From an uncultured Ruminococcus sp. (GTDB lineage Bacteria; Bacillota; Clostridia; Oscillospirales; Acutalibacteraceae): a stretch of 44,842 nucleotides of DNA. The position numbers and the translations under genes are program-made. The stretch covers positions 1-44,842 of the forward strand of contig CACYSI010000036.1 in assembly GCA_902776975.1 (NCBI GenBank), read 5' to 3'. Of the stretch, positions 1 to 8,171 are shown in pieces (the stretch's first letter is position 1; every line of letters starts with the position of its first letter). The notes below the pieces were generated by a model. That model had not been told where the DNA came from and made no database searches. It worked only from the letters and a program-made list of their open reading frames with translations.

Positions 1-3
1 GAT

Positions 4-28
4 CTTGACAGGCGCCAGCCTGCCTGCG
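4..28. repeat. Dispersed 25-bp repeat, copy 1
   Basis: This segment (CTTGACAGGCGCCAGCCTG followed by CCTGCG) recurs at 20309-20333 with one base changed. Both copies lie in intergenic DNA. It contains a GGCGCC palindrome and is probably the edge of a larger dispersed repeat that starts before the window. Confidence 0.6.
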
Positions 29-100
29 ATCTCCGCCTTGCTCTGCGAAATTTTCCGCAAATATCTTGTTTAAGCGTTTTAATTGAAATTAGTATAAATC

Positions 101-145
101 TTTTTTACCTTATAGGAAACGAGCAGTTTCCTATAAGGTAAAAAA
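101..145. repeat. Perfect 20-bp palindrome with 5-nt loop (dispersed element, copy 1)
   Basis: Arms at 101-120 and 126-145 are perfect reverse complements around the loop GAGCA, and both ends are runs of six T or A. A second copy lies at 38194-38238 in the opposite orientation (loop TGCTC). Because the 3' arm ends in A on either strand it is not a normal intrinsic terminator by itself. It abuts the terminator of the downstream minus-strand gene and its A-run supplies that terminator's U tract. A miniature mobile palindrome is the likeliest explanation. Confidence 0.75.
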
Positions 146-167
146 GCGACGCCCGGTAGGACGTCGC
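140..167 (-). terminator. Intrinsic terminator of the UgtP-like gene
   Basis: On the minus strand a GCGACG...CGTCGC stem (146-167, extended inward by two or three pairs to a UACC loop) is followed by six T residues (complement of 140-145). It lies about 10 bp past the stop codon. Confidence 0.75.
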
Positions 168-177
168 GATTTGATGT

Positions 178-1491
178 TTATTTATCATTTGATGGTTCTT
201 TATCATTTGATGATTCCTGATTATCGGGGCTTGCCTTATCCGCAAGCTCTTTAGCGAGCTCATATATCTTAAGGCATGAGTTCTTGCGGACATATTTTCG
301 GCAGCTGTCGCGCATATCTATGAGTTTTTTATCATCTTTGAGCAGAGCGCCGACCTTCTCGGCAGCGTCAGTCGCGTTCTCTATGATTATGCCGATGTCG
401 TTTTCGACCAGTAGAGCGGCGTTCTGCTCCTCCTGTCCGGGATATGCCTTGAACACCGCCATAGGCAGGGCGCAGGCTATGCTCTCTGAGGTAGTCAGTC
501 CGCCGGGCTTGGTGACTATCAGGTCGCTCGCGTGCATATAGTCGTCAACATTGTCTACGAAGAAAAAGAGCTTAGTGGGTTTTGTCTTATCCGTGGTGGG
601 GTAGAAGGTGGATGAGATCATGTCTATCATGGTCTCGCCGCTCTCGTAGATCGTTCTGAGTATGTTATCTTCCGGCAGATTGTGTATAAACTCGGGCTCA
701 TCCTCGGTCACGATGTTCCCGCTGCCCTTGAGCAGCTGTTCAAAGGCGTCATACAGTCTTTGATTCTTACCTGTGATTACGATGATCTGATAGTCGACGT
801 CGATAGCTACCAGACTCTCGTATATCTTGAGTATATCGGTCACGCCGAAGCTGCCCGCCATGATCAGTACGGTGCGCTTGTCGGGGTCGAAGCTAAGCTC
901 CGAGAGCACTTCATCGCGGCTTCTGCCGTTGCCCTCGTAAAAGCTCTCGAATACCGGGTGACCGTAGTCGTAGACGCGGCCGGGCTCTACGCCGTACTGT
1001 GTGTTCAGCAGAGTCTTAGCCTTATCCGAGGCTGTGATATATGCGTCGATGCCCTCGGCGATATATGCCCTGTGCGGCAAGAAGTCGGTCACTATGGAGA
1101 TAAGAGGGACGCTGAAGTCCGAATACGTCTTAATATATCCTACTATCGCTCCGGCAAACGGATGACAGCTGATGATAACATCGGGCTTATAGCTCTCGAT
1201 AACCGGCTGCAGTCGCTTGGTGCACTGCTGGTAGATGACCGTGACCATCTCGGACAGCGCAGATTGTTTATCGGAGCTTTTGTACATAGCGCCGAACAGC
1301 TGAGGCGTCCAGTTGACCAAAGCCTTGTAGCCTTTGACCACGGTAAAGTTGAGCAGAGACGAGCACTCTTCGATAGCGTCGATGATATCTACCCGGGTAT
1401 CCGGATCGTGCTTGTTTATAAACTCCTTAAGAGCTTTTGACGCTCTGTTGTGTCCTCCGCCGGTCGATGCGGTCAGAATCAGTACGTTCAT
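178..1491 (-). CDS. UgtP/MGDG-synthase-like glycosyltransferase (GT28)
   Basis: A 437-residue protein of the monogalactosyldiacylglycerol-synthase / processive diacylglycerol glucosyltransferase family, which transfers sugar from a UDP-sugar to diacylglycerol on the inner face of the membrane and so makes glycolipids that can anchor lipoteichoic acid. The N-terminus has the family's TASTGGGH glycine-rich loop (residues 8-15), then the YKPDVIISCHPF segment of the first Rossmann half. The C-terminal half has VTKPGGLTTSESIA and AYPGQEEQNA, the nucleotide-sugar-binding signature. The start at 1491 was chosen because GAGGG lies just upstream and the protein then begins MNVLILTAS; a longer start would add a hydrophobic stretch untypical of the family. 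The C-terminus ends in a short SNDK-type duplication. It is monocistronic, diverges from the VanW gene, and has its own terminator. The exact sugar and acceptor cannot be read from sequence. Confidence 0.85.
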   Translation of the reverse strand: MNVLILTASTGGGHNRASKALKEFINKHDPDTRVDIIDAIEECSSLLNFTVVKGYKALVNWTPQLFGAMYKSSDKQSALSEMVTVIYQQCTKRLQPVIESYKPDVIISCHPFAGAIVGYIKTYSDFSVPLISIVTDFLPHRAYIAEGIDAYITASDKAKTLLNTQYGVEPGRVYDYGHPVFESFYEGNGRSRDEVLSELSFDPDKRTVLIMAGSFGVTDILKIYESLVAIDVDYQIIVITGKNQRLYDAFEQLLKGSGNIVTEDEPEFIHNLPEDNILRTIYESGETMIDMISSTFYPTTDKTKPTKLFFFVDNVDDYMHASDLIVTKPGGLTTSESIACALPMAVFKAYPGQEEQNAALLVENDIGIIIENATDAAEKVGALLKDDKKLIDMRDSCRKYVRKNSCLKIYELAKELADKASPDNQESSNDKEPSNDK

Positions 1492-1651
1492 GTATAATCC
1501 CTCGGTATATTTAAGTATCATTATGATTATAGTATAAAAAAGGCAAAAGAGCAATACGCAAAAATCGCCGTTTATCTAAAAGTGATAATAATACCCACCG
1601 ATACGGTCGGAAAATCATCATATTTTTATTTAATAATTCTTTTACAGATTA

Positions 1652-1682
1652 TTAAACATTTTTAACTAAGTTATTATATAAT
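1652..1682 (+). promoter_or_regulatory. Possible promoter of the VanW-domain gene
   Basis: A perfect TATAAT at 1677-1682 sits 91 bp before the ATG in very AT-rich DNA. The only -35 candidate is TTAAAC (1652-1657) at a long 19-bp spacing, so the -35 is weak. Confidence 0.35.
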
Positions 1683-1772
1683 CAATTATAATAGAGTCAG
1701 TATGCAGAATTTCTCTATGAAAGCCGATGTGACGGCGGTCAGAGAGAATTACGATAGAATGGGAGTGTTTGT

Positions 1773-3470
1773 ATGAATAATAAAAAGAATTCAGACACCA
1801 AAGAATTAGATTCGATCCTCGCTGAGATACGCGGACGTAACTCAGCGTCGACAGGGGGAACAAAAAGAGCGTCGTCTGCTTCAGCGCCTAAAAGCGGTGT
1901 GTCGCGCGGGAACGCTCAATATATCAACGCCGATGAATCCTTAAAAGACAGCTATGTCTTTACCGATGAAGGCTACACGGAGATCGCCCCGACTCAGAAA
2001 AAGTCCGCAAAGAAAAAGGCTCAGGCTCAGCCGGAGTATCAGCCCAAGAAGAAAAAGGGCAAAGGCGGTCTGATAGTCGCGTTGTGTATCACCAGTGTTC
2101 TTGCCATAGCCGCGGCAGCAGGCGTTACTCTTTATCTTAACTCGGGTACGGGCACGGGTCCCGAGAGCACCTTCTCGGACAACGTCTATGTCAACGGTGT
2201 ATCTCTCATGGATATGACTATGGAGGATGCCCGCAAGGCCATGACCAAGGTCGAGCAGGATCTCGCCGACGGTATCAAGATCACCGTCAAGGCGGGCGAC
2301 AAGACATTTGATTACGGCAAGGACGCTTTCAAGTATACCTTTGACACCAACGAGATACTCTCTCAGGCTAAGGCGTATTCTGAAGAAAAAGGCATTAAGA
2401 CCGAGCCTCAGGAATATGAGATCAAGATGACCGTAGACGCCGGCGGCTGTGAGAACATCATCAAGACCGTTGCCGAAAAGGTCGATACCAAACCTAAAAA
2501 CGCCGAGGTCATCGAGTTTGACCCGTCCGCTGACAGTATGTTCACCATTGCCGCAGAGCAAAAGGGCGTAGAGGTAGATCAGAAAGACGCTTCAAAAGCG
2601 CTCTCGGACATGATAAAGAGCGGTAATTATGCCGGGACCGTGACCGCAAAGACTACAGAGGTCGATCCCGATTATACAGAGAGCTACCTAAAGAAGAACA
2701 TCACAAAGCTCTCGTCGTTCAGCACTTATTCTACAAACAACTCTAACGGCAACGAGAATATGAGAGTCTCACTTGCAGCCTGCAACGGCTCTATAATCAA
2801 TCCCGGTGAGACATGGTCTTTCAATGAATGTACAGGCGACTCCAACCTCGAGTCCAACGGATATCTGCCTGCGGGCGTTATCGTGCAGGGCAGAAGCGAG
2901 ACCGGCGTGGGCGGCGGTATCTGTCAGTCTTCCACAACAATATATAACGCGGCTTTGCTCTGCGGTATGGATGTTGAGGAGCGCGCCTGCCACTATTACA
3001 AGTCTACATATGTTGACGCCGGACGCGACGCGACTATCGACTACGGCAACATCGACTTAAAGCTCAGCAATCCCTTCAAGTATCAGCTGTTCATGAAGTG
3101 CTGGATGGACGGCACGGAGCTTAACTGTGAGATGTACGGTCTTGAGAACCCCAAATTTGACGAGGTCGATATCTCTACCACCGATCCCTCGTATTTCAGC
3201 AACGGCTATACCGTGTACTCCACCAGGTATTATTATAAGGACGGTAAGGAGGTAGACTCCGACGAGCTGCCCTCCTCCACATACTATACATCCGCTCCGT
3301 CATCGGGCGGTTCATCAGGCGGTTCATCCTCGTCAAACGACTCGGATTCGGACTCCGACAACTCCGACGATCAGTCTTCGGACGGCGAGGCAGAGGCTCC
3401 CGCCGCTGAGGCGCAGGCTGAAGCTCCCGCGCAGCAGCAGGCCCAGACACCCGCTCAAGGCGGCGAATGA
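1773..3470 (+). CDS. VanW-domain membrane protein (YoaR-like)
   Basis: A 565-residue protein anchored by one membrane segment (about residues 97-121) after a basic, Ser/Lys-rich cytoplasmic N-terminus. Outside the membrane comes a peptidoglycan-binding-4-like region (about 135-290, beginning VYVNGVSLMDMTMEDA), then the VanW domain (about 313-445) with the characteristic INPGETWSFNE, LPAGVIVQGR and GVGGGICQSSTT motifs. The C-terminal 65 residues are a low-complexity Ser/Asp then Ala/Glu/Gln tail. VanW proteins accompany some vancomycin-resistance clusters, but members with this architecture are widespread in Clostridia; their biochemical activity is not established, and a cell-wall role is inferred. 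No van genes are nearby. The start is preceded by GGGAG about 7 bp upstream. Confidence 0.85.
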   Translation: MNNKKNSDTKELDSILAEIRGRNSASTGGTKRASSASAPKSGVSRGNAQYINADESLKDSYVFTDEGYTEIAPTQKKSAKKKAQAQPEYQPKKKKGKGGLIVALCITSVLAIAAAAGVTLYLNSGTGTGPESTFSDNVYVNGVSLMDMTMEDARKAMTKVEQDLADGIKITVKAGDKTFDYGKDAFKYTFDTNEILSQAKAYSEEKGIKTEPQEYEIKMTVDAGGCENIIKTVAEKVDTKPKNAEVIEFDPSADSMFTIAAEQKGVEVDQKDASKALSDMIKSGNYAGTVTAKTTEVDPDYTESYLKKNITKLSSFSTYSTNNSNGNENMRVSLAACNGSIINPGETWSFNECTGDSNLESNGYLPAGVIVQGRSETGVGGGICQSSTTIYNAALLCGMDVEERACHYYKSTYVDAGRDATIDYGNIDLKLSNPFKYQLFMKCWMDGTELNCEMYGLENPKFDEVDISTTDPSYFSNGYTVYSTRYYYKDGKEVDSDELPSSTYYTSAPSSGGSSGGSSSSNDSDSDSDNSDDQSSDGEAEAPAAEAQAEAPAQQQAQTPAQGGE

Positions 3471-3492
3471 TCCTCGACATCAGATATCGGTT

Positions 3493-3526
3493 ATCCCTCG
3501 TGCACAGCTGCGCGGGGGATTTCTTT
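3493..3526 (+). terminator. Terminator after the VanW-domain gene
   Basis: ATCCCTCG pairs with CGGGGGAT around a 12-nt loop and is followed by a T-rich run (TTCTTTCG). It lies about 22 bp after the stop codon. Confidence 0.55.
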
Positions 3527-3586
3527 CGTTAAAACCAACAAAAACCAACTTGGCTTTTTGTGCCTTATTGCAACCGTATGGTTTTA

Positions 3587-3627
3587 TTGCACAAACTATG
3601 TATTTGCTGATTGTGCATAGTGCACAA
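3587..3627. promoter_or_regulatory. Operator-like dyad TTGTGCA-TAG-TGCACAA plus half-site
   Basis: A perfect 7-bp inverted repeat with a 3-bp spacer occupies 3611-3627, and a TTGCACAA half-site lies at 3587-3594, about 70-110 bp upstream of the -35 box of the first dockerin gene. Such dyads are typical of binding sites for dimeric repressors. The regulator is unknown and the assignment is from symmetry alone. Confidence 0.4.
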
Positions 3628-3697
3628 GAACTGTTGAGACCTCAAAAATACCTGGTCTTTAGTGAATAAAAAATCTTGAATTACCGAAAATTTATTA

Positions 3698-3726
3698 TTG
3701 AATATTGCAAAATTTTGTGTTATGAT
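3698..3726 (+). promoter_or_regulatory. Sigma-A-like promoter of the first dockerin gene
   Basis: TTGAAT (3698-3703), 17-bp spacer, TATGAT (3721-3726), 38 bp before the ATG. Spacing and box sequences resemble the promoters of the next two dockerin genes. Confidence 0.7.
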
Positions 3727-3764
3727 TAGGCTACGCAATAAAATATTTTATAAGGAGGAATTTT

Positions 3765-6700
3765 ATGAAAAAGTTTATTAGCGTACTTTTAGCTCTTACA
3801 CTTATTGCTTCTATGTTCACCGTAGCGGCGTCCGCTCTGTCCGTATCGGACGAAGGCGTTGTCACCGCTAAGGAAGGCGTAGCGGCAGCCGTTGAAGAAG
3901 GCGGCGAAGAGCAGACACAGCGCATCTATTTCCAGATGCCTAACGGTAATCGCGGCGCTGCCGCCGACGAGGATGTTTATGTTCACGTTGAAGAGACCGA
4001 TCCCGAGACGGGCGAGGTCATCAGCGAGCATGACGACCTTGTTATCAAGGCAGGCGAGAAGGCTCCTACCTGGTACAGCGATTACAACGTAGTAGACGGT
4101 AAGAATTATGCAGGCGCTTACTGGTGGGGCGGCACGGCTGCGTGCGACTCATGGGTAGGCTACCGCATCGAGATCGATGACTACGATCAGGGTATCTACT
4201 ATGTAGACATCCCCACAGACGTTGTTATCATGATCTTCAACAACGGTGTTGACGGCGGTATGGATCCCGCGCTGCCCATCTACTATGAGGCTGCTCAGAC
4301 TGTTGACACCAACGTCGAGGGCGCTTACGAGGGCGACTTTGACACACTGCCCTACGGCTCACCCGACCCCGATCTGTTTGACGGTTGTATCTTTATCGTA
4401 GATCCTAACCAGGTCAAGATCAACGCTCTTTCTCACAAGCAGACCTGCGGCGTAAACCCCTATGTTTACTACGGCAACGGCTGTTACGGCGGCGAGTATG
4501 CCGAGGGTAAGGGCGACTCCGACTATCCCGACGGTACCGACAACTGGTCCGACAATATGCAGGACGTCTGCCAGAACCCCGATCACTTTGTTGACGGCAT
4601 TCACGTAGGTTATCACGAGGATGCTCCCGCGACAGAGGCTACCACAGCTCCCGAGACAACCGCTCCCGAGACTCAGGCTCCCGAGACTCAGGCTCCCACA
4701 GAGCCCGCTCCCGAGCTCGACAGCACCAAGCTGTACTTTGACGCTTCCACCACAGGCTGGGAGCTCGGCTCAAAGGACAAGATCGGCTTCTATGTATTCG
4801 GTAAAGACGGCGAGCTGCTCCCCTGGGGCGGCAAGAAGCTGAACGGTACCGACGAAGGCAACGGCCTCTGGTCCTATGATCCTGCCGCTAAGGGCATGGA
4901 TATCAAGGAAGGCGAGCAGTATAAGATTATCTTCACAGGCGCGGGCAACCAGACCTATGACCTGATCTTTGACACCACCTGCTACGGTCACATCGCTTAC
5001 TGCGACGGCACCGAGTATGAGAACCCCGTAGACAGCTCCAAGAAGGCTCTGGCAGCTTTCTGGAAGGATATCGACGCTGCTAAGTACGGTCCCGTTCTGC
5101 AGGTTTCTTCTATCGGTAACGTTGTAGGTACCTGCCCTGAGGAGGGCAAGACCCCTTACACTATCTTTAAGGACTTCCTTAATAATACTCTTGAAAACGC
5201 AAGAGAGTTCGTTGTAACTCCCGGCACAAAGACCGAGCAGCAGCTCATCGACGATATCGGTGCCGGCTTAGGTCTTGAGAAGAAGGACGTAGCCGACGCT
5301 ATTGCTGAGACAGGTGTTGAGTCCACTTGGGACGCTGCTACATCTACTCTGCCCGGCGAAGTTCCGACAGACGCTCCCACAGAGCCTCCCACAGAGGCAG
5401 TACACGTTCATACACCCGGCGAGGCTGTACAGGAGAACGTTGTTCCCGCTACATGCAAGGCTGAAGGCAGCTATGACGAGGTAGTATATTGCACAGAGTG
5501 CGGCGAGGAGATCTCCCGCGAGGCTAAGACTATCGACAAGCTCGCTCATACACCCGCTAAGGCTGTATATGAGAACGTAGTTAAGGCTACCTGCACTGCC
5601 GCGGGCAGCTATGACGCAGTAGTTTACTGCTCAGAGTGCGGCGAGGAACTCAGCCGTACAGCTAAGACTCTTGCCATCAAGGCTCACACACTCTCAGAGG
5701 TCGCTGAAGTTCCCGCTACCTATGAGGCTGAAGGCGTTATGGCTCACTACGAGTGCTCCGTATGTAACAAGCTCTTCTCCGACGCAGAGGGCAAGAACGA
5801 AGTTACAGCCGATGAGCTCGTTATTCCGATGCTCGTTCCCACAGAGCCCGCTCCCGTTGGTCCCGAGTACTATGTAGTCGGCACAAACAGCAATTGGGCT
5901 CCCGATGAGGCTTATAAGATGACTGCTACCGATGACGGTAAGTATGTCCTCAAGGATCTCGACATCACAGCTACCACACAGTTCAAGGTAGTTAAGGTCG
6001 AGGACGGCGCTCAGACATGGTATCCCGACGGCATGGGCAACAACTACGGCGAGAACGGCGAAGTTACCGTACCCGGCGTATATGACGTATACTTTGATCC
6101 GGCTATCTCTACCGACGGCTGGTTCTACAACTGCATCTTTGTTGACGGTATGCCCGCTCCCGAGCCCTCCACAGAGCACGTAGAGCCCGGCACAGAGCCC
6201 GAGGGCAGACCCATCGAGAATATGCCTTTCGCTGACGATGTCGTAGCTGAGGCAGGCATCACAGATACATTCACAGTTTACTTCCAGATGCCGATGGACG
6301 GCGATATCAACTGGGCTAACGAGTACAACGAGATCGACGGTCAGAACTACGCCGGTGTATACTGGTGGCAGGGCGCCAAGAACCTCGATCCTTGGCCCGG
6401 CGCTAAGATGACTCTGGTAGACGCAGAGCAGGGTATCTTCTCTGTAAACGTTCCTTATGAGTCCGACGTACTCACAACCATCATCTTCAACAACGCTGTT
6501 GACGGCGGCACAGACAAGACAGCTGACATCTATACAGCTGCTCACCAGACAGCTAACATCAACTGCCAGGGTTATGAAGAGGGCGAGTCCGATACTATGC
6601 CCGAGGGTACAGCTACAGATAACTTCGACGGCTGCATCTTTATCGTCAACCCCGACACACTGGATGTAAACCAGTTCTCCGGTAAGGACACTATCGACGG

Positions 6701-7688
6701 CGACTGGTACTTCTACTATGGCGACGGCCACTACGGCATGTACGCTGAGGACAGCGATAACTTCACAACCGTAGAGGAAATGTGCATGAATCCCGCTCAT
6801 GACCACGGTCACGTTATCCCCACTCAGCCCGTTAAGCCCACAGAGCCCGTAGAGGCTACAACCTACTATGTAGTAGGCAACATGACCGGCTGGGCTCCCA
6901 GCGAGTCTTACGCTATGATGGACAACGGCGACGGCACCTACACCTATGAGAACATCGATCTTACAACCGAGTCTCAGTTCAAGATCGTAGGCGTAACCGG
7001 CGACAAGCAGACATGGTATCCCGACGGCATGGGCAACAACTACGGCGAGAACGGCGAGATCACCGAGGACGGCGCGTATGATATAACATTCAGCACCACT
7101 CCTCAGGACGGCTGGTTCTATGACTGCATCAAGGTCGAGCCTCATGACTTCGGCACCTACTATCTGGTAGGCAACATGACCGGTTGGGCTCCCAACGAGG
7201 ATTATAAGATGCTTCCCACAACCTATGGCGACGAAGTTGACGCTTATGTCATCACTCTGCCTCTCACTACCGATTCTCAGTTCAAGGTAGTATTCGTTAA
7301 GGACGGTCAGCAGACTTGGATCCCCGACGGTATGGGCAACAACTACGGCGAGAACGGCGAGATCACAGCTGACGGCGTATACACAATCTACTTCCGTCCC
7401 GACCTTGCCGGCGGCGACGACTGGTTCTACGGCTGCATCAAGGCTGAGCTCCAGTCCGGCTACTATCTCGGCGACGCTAACGGCGACGGCACTGTAGACG
7501 ATATCGACGCTACTATCGTCCAGAGATACGACGCGCACTTCAAGGTACCTTATGATATGGCTACCCTGATGAACGCTGACGTTGACGGCGACGGCGAGCT
7601 GACTATCGTAGACGCTACATTCATCCAGCGCTACGCTGTAGGCGTTAAGACACCTTACGCGATCGGTGAGTTCGTTGCCGTGGGTTGA
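3765..7688 (+). CDS. Multi-module secreted dockerin protein, probable starch/glycan-binding component
   Basis: A 1307-residue secreted protein with no catalytic domain that I can recognise. Order: signal peptide 1-24 (cleavage after ASA); module 1 (about 51-281); Thr/Pro/Glu linker (289-317); an unrecognised roughly 200-residue module (323-529); three CxxC-containing repeats (547-696); a 95-residue module beginning EYYVVGTNSNW (701-795); a second, shorter module-1-like domain (834-1008); two more 95-residue modules beginning TYYVVGNMTGW and TYYLVGNMTGW (1033-1228); and a C-terminal dockerin (1232-1306). The dockerin has two Ca-loops, DANGDGTVDDIDA and DVDGDGELTIVDA, each followed by a QRY helix. 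The 95-residue modules share the core TWYPDGMGNNYGENG (one copy reads TWIPDG) and resemble X25/SusE-type starch-binding modules. Module 1 has WPG- and IIFNNG-type motifs reminiscent of CBM26. A role in binding alpha-glucan while docked on a cohesin is inferred by analogy with R. bromii amylosome proteins such as Sas20. RBS AAGGAGG precedes the start. Confidence 0.8.
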   Translation: MKKFISVLLALTLIASMFTVAASALSVSDEGVVTAKEGVAAAVEEGGEEQTQRIYFQMPNGNRGAAADEDVYVHVEETDPETGEVISEHDDLVIKAGEKAPTWYSDYNVVDGKNYAGAYWWGGTAACDSWVGYRIEIDDYDQGIYYVDIPTDVVIMIFNNGVDGGMDPALPIYYEAAQTVDTNVEGAYEGDFDTLPYGSPDPDLFDGCIFIVDPNQVKINALSHKQTCGVNPYVYYGNGCYGGEYAEGKGDSDYPDGTDNWSDNMQDVCQNPDHFVDGIHVGYHEDAPATEATTAPETTAPETQAPETQAPTEPAPELDSTKLYFDASTTGWELGSKDKIGFYVFGKDGELLPWGGKKLNGTDEGNGLWSYDPAAKGMDIKEGEQYKIIFTGAGNQTYDLIFDTTCYGHIAYCDGTEYENPVDSSKKALAAFWKDIDAAKYGPVLQVSSIGNVVGTCPEEGKTPYTIFKDFLNNTLENAREFVVTPGTKTEQQLIDDIGAGLGLEKKDVADAIAETGVESTWDAATSTLPGEVPTDAPTEPPTEAVHVHTPGEAVQENVVPATCKAEGSYDEVVYCTECGEEISREAKTIDKLAHTPAKAVYENVVKATCTAAGSYDAVVYCSECGEELSRTAKTLAIKAHTLSEVAEVPATYEAEGVMAHYECSVCNKLFSDAEGKNEVTADELVIPMLVPTEPAPVGPEYYVVGTNSNWAPDEAYKMTATDDGKYVLKDLDITATTQFKVVKVEDGAQTWYPDGMGNNYGENGEVTVPGVYDVYFDPAISTDGWFYNCIFVDGMPAPEPSTEHVEPGTEPEGRPIENMPFADDVVAEAGITDTFTVYFQMPMDGDINWANEYNEIDGQNYAGVYWWQGAKNLDPWPGAKMTLVDAEQGIFSVNVPYESDVLTTIIFNNAVDGGTDKTADIYTAAHQTANINCQGYEEGESDTMPEGTATDNFDGCIFIVNPDTLDVNQFSGKDTIDGDWYFYYGDGHYGMYAEDSDNFTTVEEMCMNPAHDHGHVIPTQPVKPTEPVEATTYYVVGNMTGWAPSESYAMMDNGDGTYTYENIDLTTESQFKIVGVTGDKQTWYPDGMGNNYGENGEITEDGAYDITFSTTPQDGWFYDCIKVEPHDFGTYYLVGNMTGWAPNEDYKMLPTTYGDEVDAYVITLPLTTDSQFKVVFVKDGQQTWIPDGMGNNYGENGEITADGVYTIYFRPDLAGGDDWFYGCIKAELQSGYYLGDANGDGTVDDIDATIVQRYDAHFKVPYDMATLMNADVDGDGELTIVDATFIQRYAVGVKTPYAIGEFVAVG

Positions 7689-7749
7689 TCTTAACAGATC
7701 GCTCAGCGCGTTTATCCTATAACTGAATAATCTATAATATATAGATTTG

Positions 7750-7779
7750 CTCCCCCTTCATCCGAAGGGGGAGTTTTTT
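7750..7779 (+). terminator. Terminator after the first dockerin gene
   Basis: CTCCCCCTTC and GAAGGGGGAG pair perfectly around an ATCC loop and are followed by six T residues. Nearly the same hairpin ends the scaffoldin gene at 13599-13627. Confidence 0.92.
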
Positions 7780-7987
7780 ATTTGACAGGAAACTACAACA
7801 AGCTGTATAATTGTTTGTTTACAACAATAAATTATACAAACTGTATTATTGCGGCAACATCTGTCAAATAAAAAAATATTTATAGTCCCCGCTCAGTAGC
7901 GCACTGCGTGCGCACGAGCGATGGGGCACTGCGTGCGCACGAGCGATGGGTAGACGAAATCGCGCGCTTGGTGCGCACGCTTTCTTG
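7779..7987 (+). repeat. Structured dispersed repeat, copy A (209 bp)
   Basis: This is the first of three copies; the others are the tandem pair at 41404-41767. The first half (7779-7870) is bounded by inverted ends TATTTGACAG and CTGTCAAATA and holds a perfect promoter-like sequence. The second half is GC-rich and foldable: CGCTC...GAGCG encloses a GCGCAC-TGC-GTGCGC hairpin, followed by another small GCGC hairpin and the conserved end CTTTCTTG. Copy A alone carries a perfect 25-bp tandem duplication (7901-7925 and 7926-7950) that doubles part of the hairpin region. The rest of the 483-bp gap before the next gene is AT-rich leader. Confidence 0.85.
7782..7811 (+). promoter_or_regulatory. Promoter-like sequence inside repeat copy A
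   Basis: TTGACA (7782-7787), 18-bp spacer ending in TG, TATAAT (7806-7811): both boxes match the sigma-A consensus fully. The same boxes occur in the third copy, and the second has TATAAA. It would transcribe the GC-rich half of the repeat toward the next dockerin gene. Confidence 0.6.
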
Positions 7988-8110
7988 CGTGTACAAATAT
8001 TTGTAGATTTACACAAATAAAGTGTCGCTGGTTGCTTCATCTTTACAGTTTAAGATAATCTGTTATTCACTTATTACAAAAAATCGACTGAATATTCTAC
8101 TAATATAATA

Positions 8111-8139
8111 TTGCAAGTTTGTAAAAAATATGTTAAAAT
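8111..8139 (+). promoter_or_regulatory. Promoter of the second dockerin gene
   Basis: TTGCAA (8111-8116), 17-bp spacer, TAAAAT (8134-8139), 32 bp before the chosen ATG. The ATGTTAAAAT around the -10 box is identical in the promoter of the scaffoldin gene. Confidence 0.7.
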
Positions 8140-8171
8140 TTTAATAACTAAAGCTATTAGGAGGCTTGATG

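Noticed and set aside
101-145. The perfect palindrome read as an intrinsic terminator
   Set aside because: The 3' arm ends in A rather than T on both strands. The real terminator is the adjacent GCGACG hairpin at 146-167.
5694-7538. A 614-codon open frame on the minus strand opposite the first dockerin gene
   Set aside because: It is a shadow of a high-bias, high-Gly/Asp coding region; it has no RBS or homology pattern, and the plus-strand gene has clear domains.
7901-7950. The 25-bp tandem duplication as a CRISPR array
   Set aside because: There are only two abutting copies, no spacer and no cas genes; it is part of the structured repeat.
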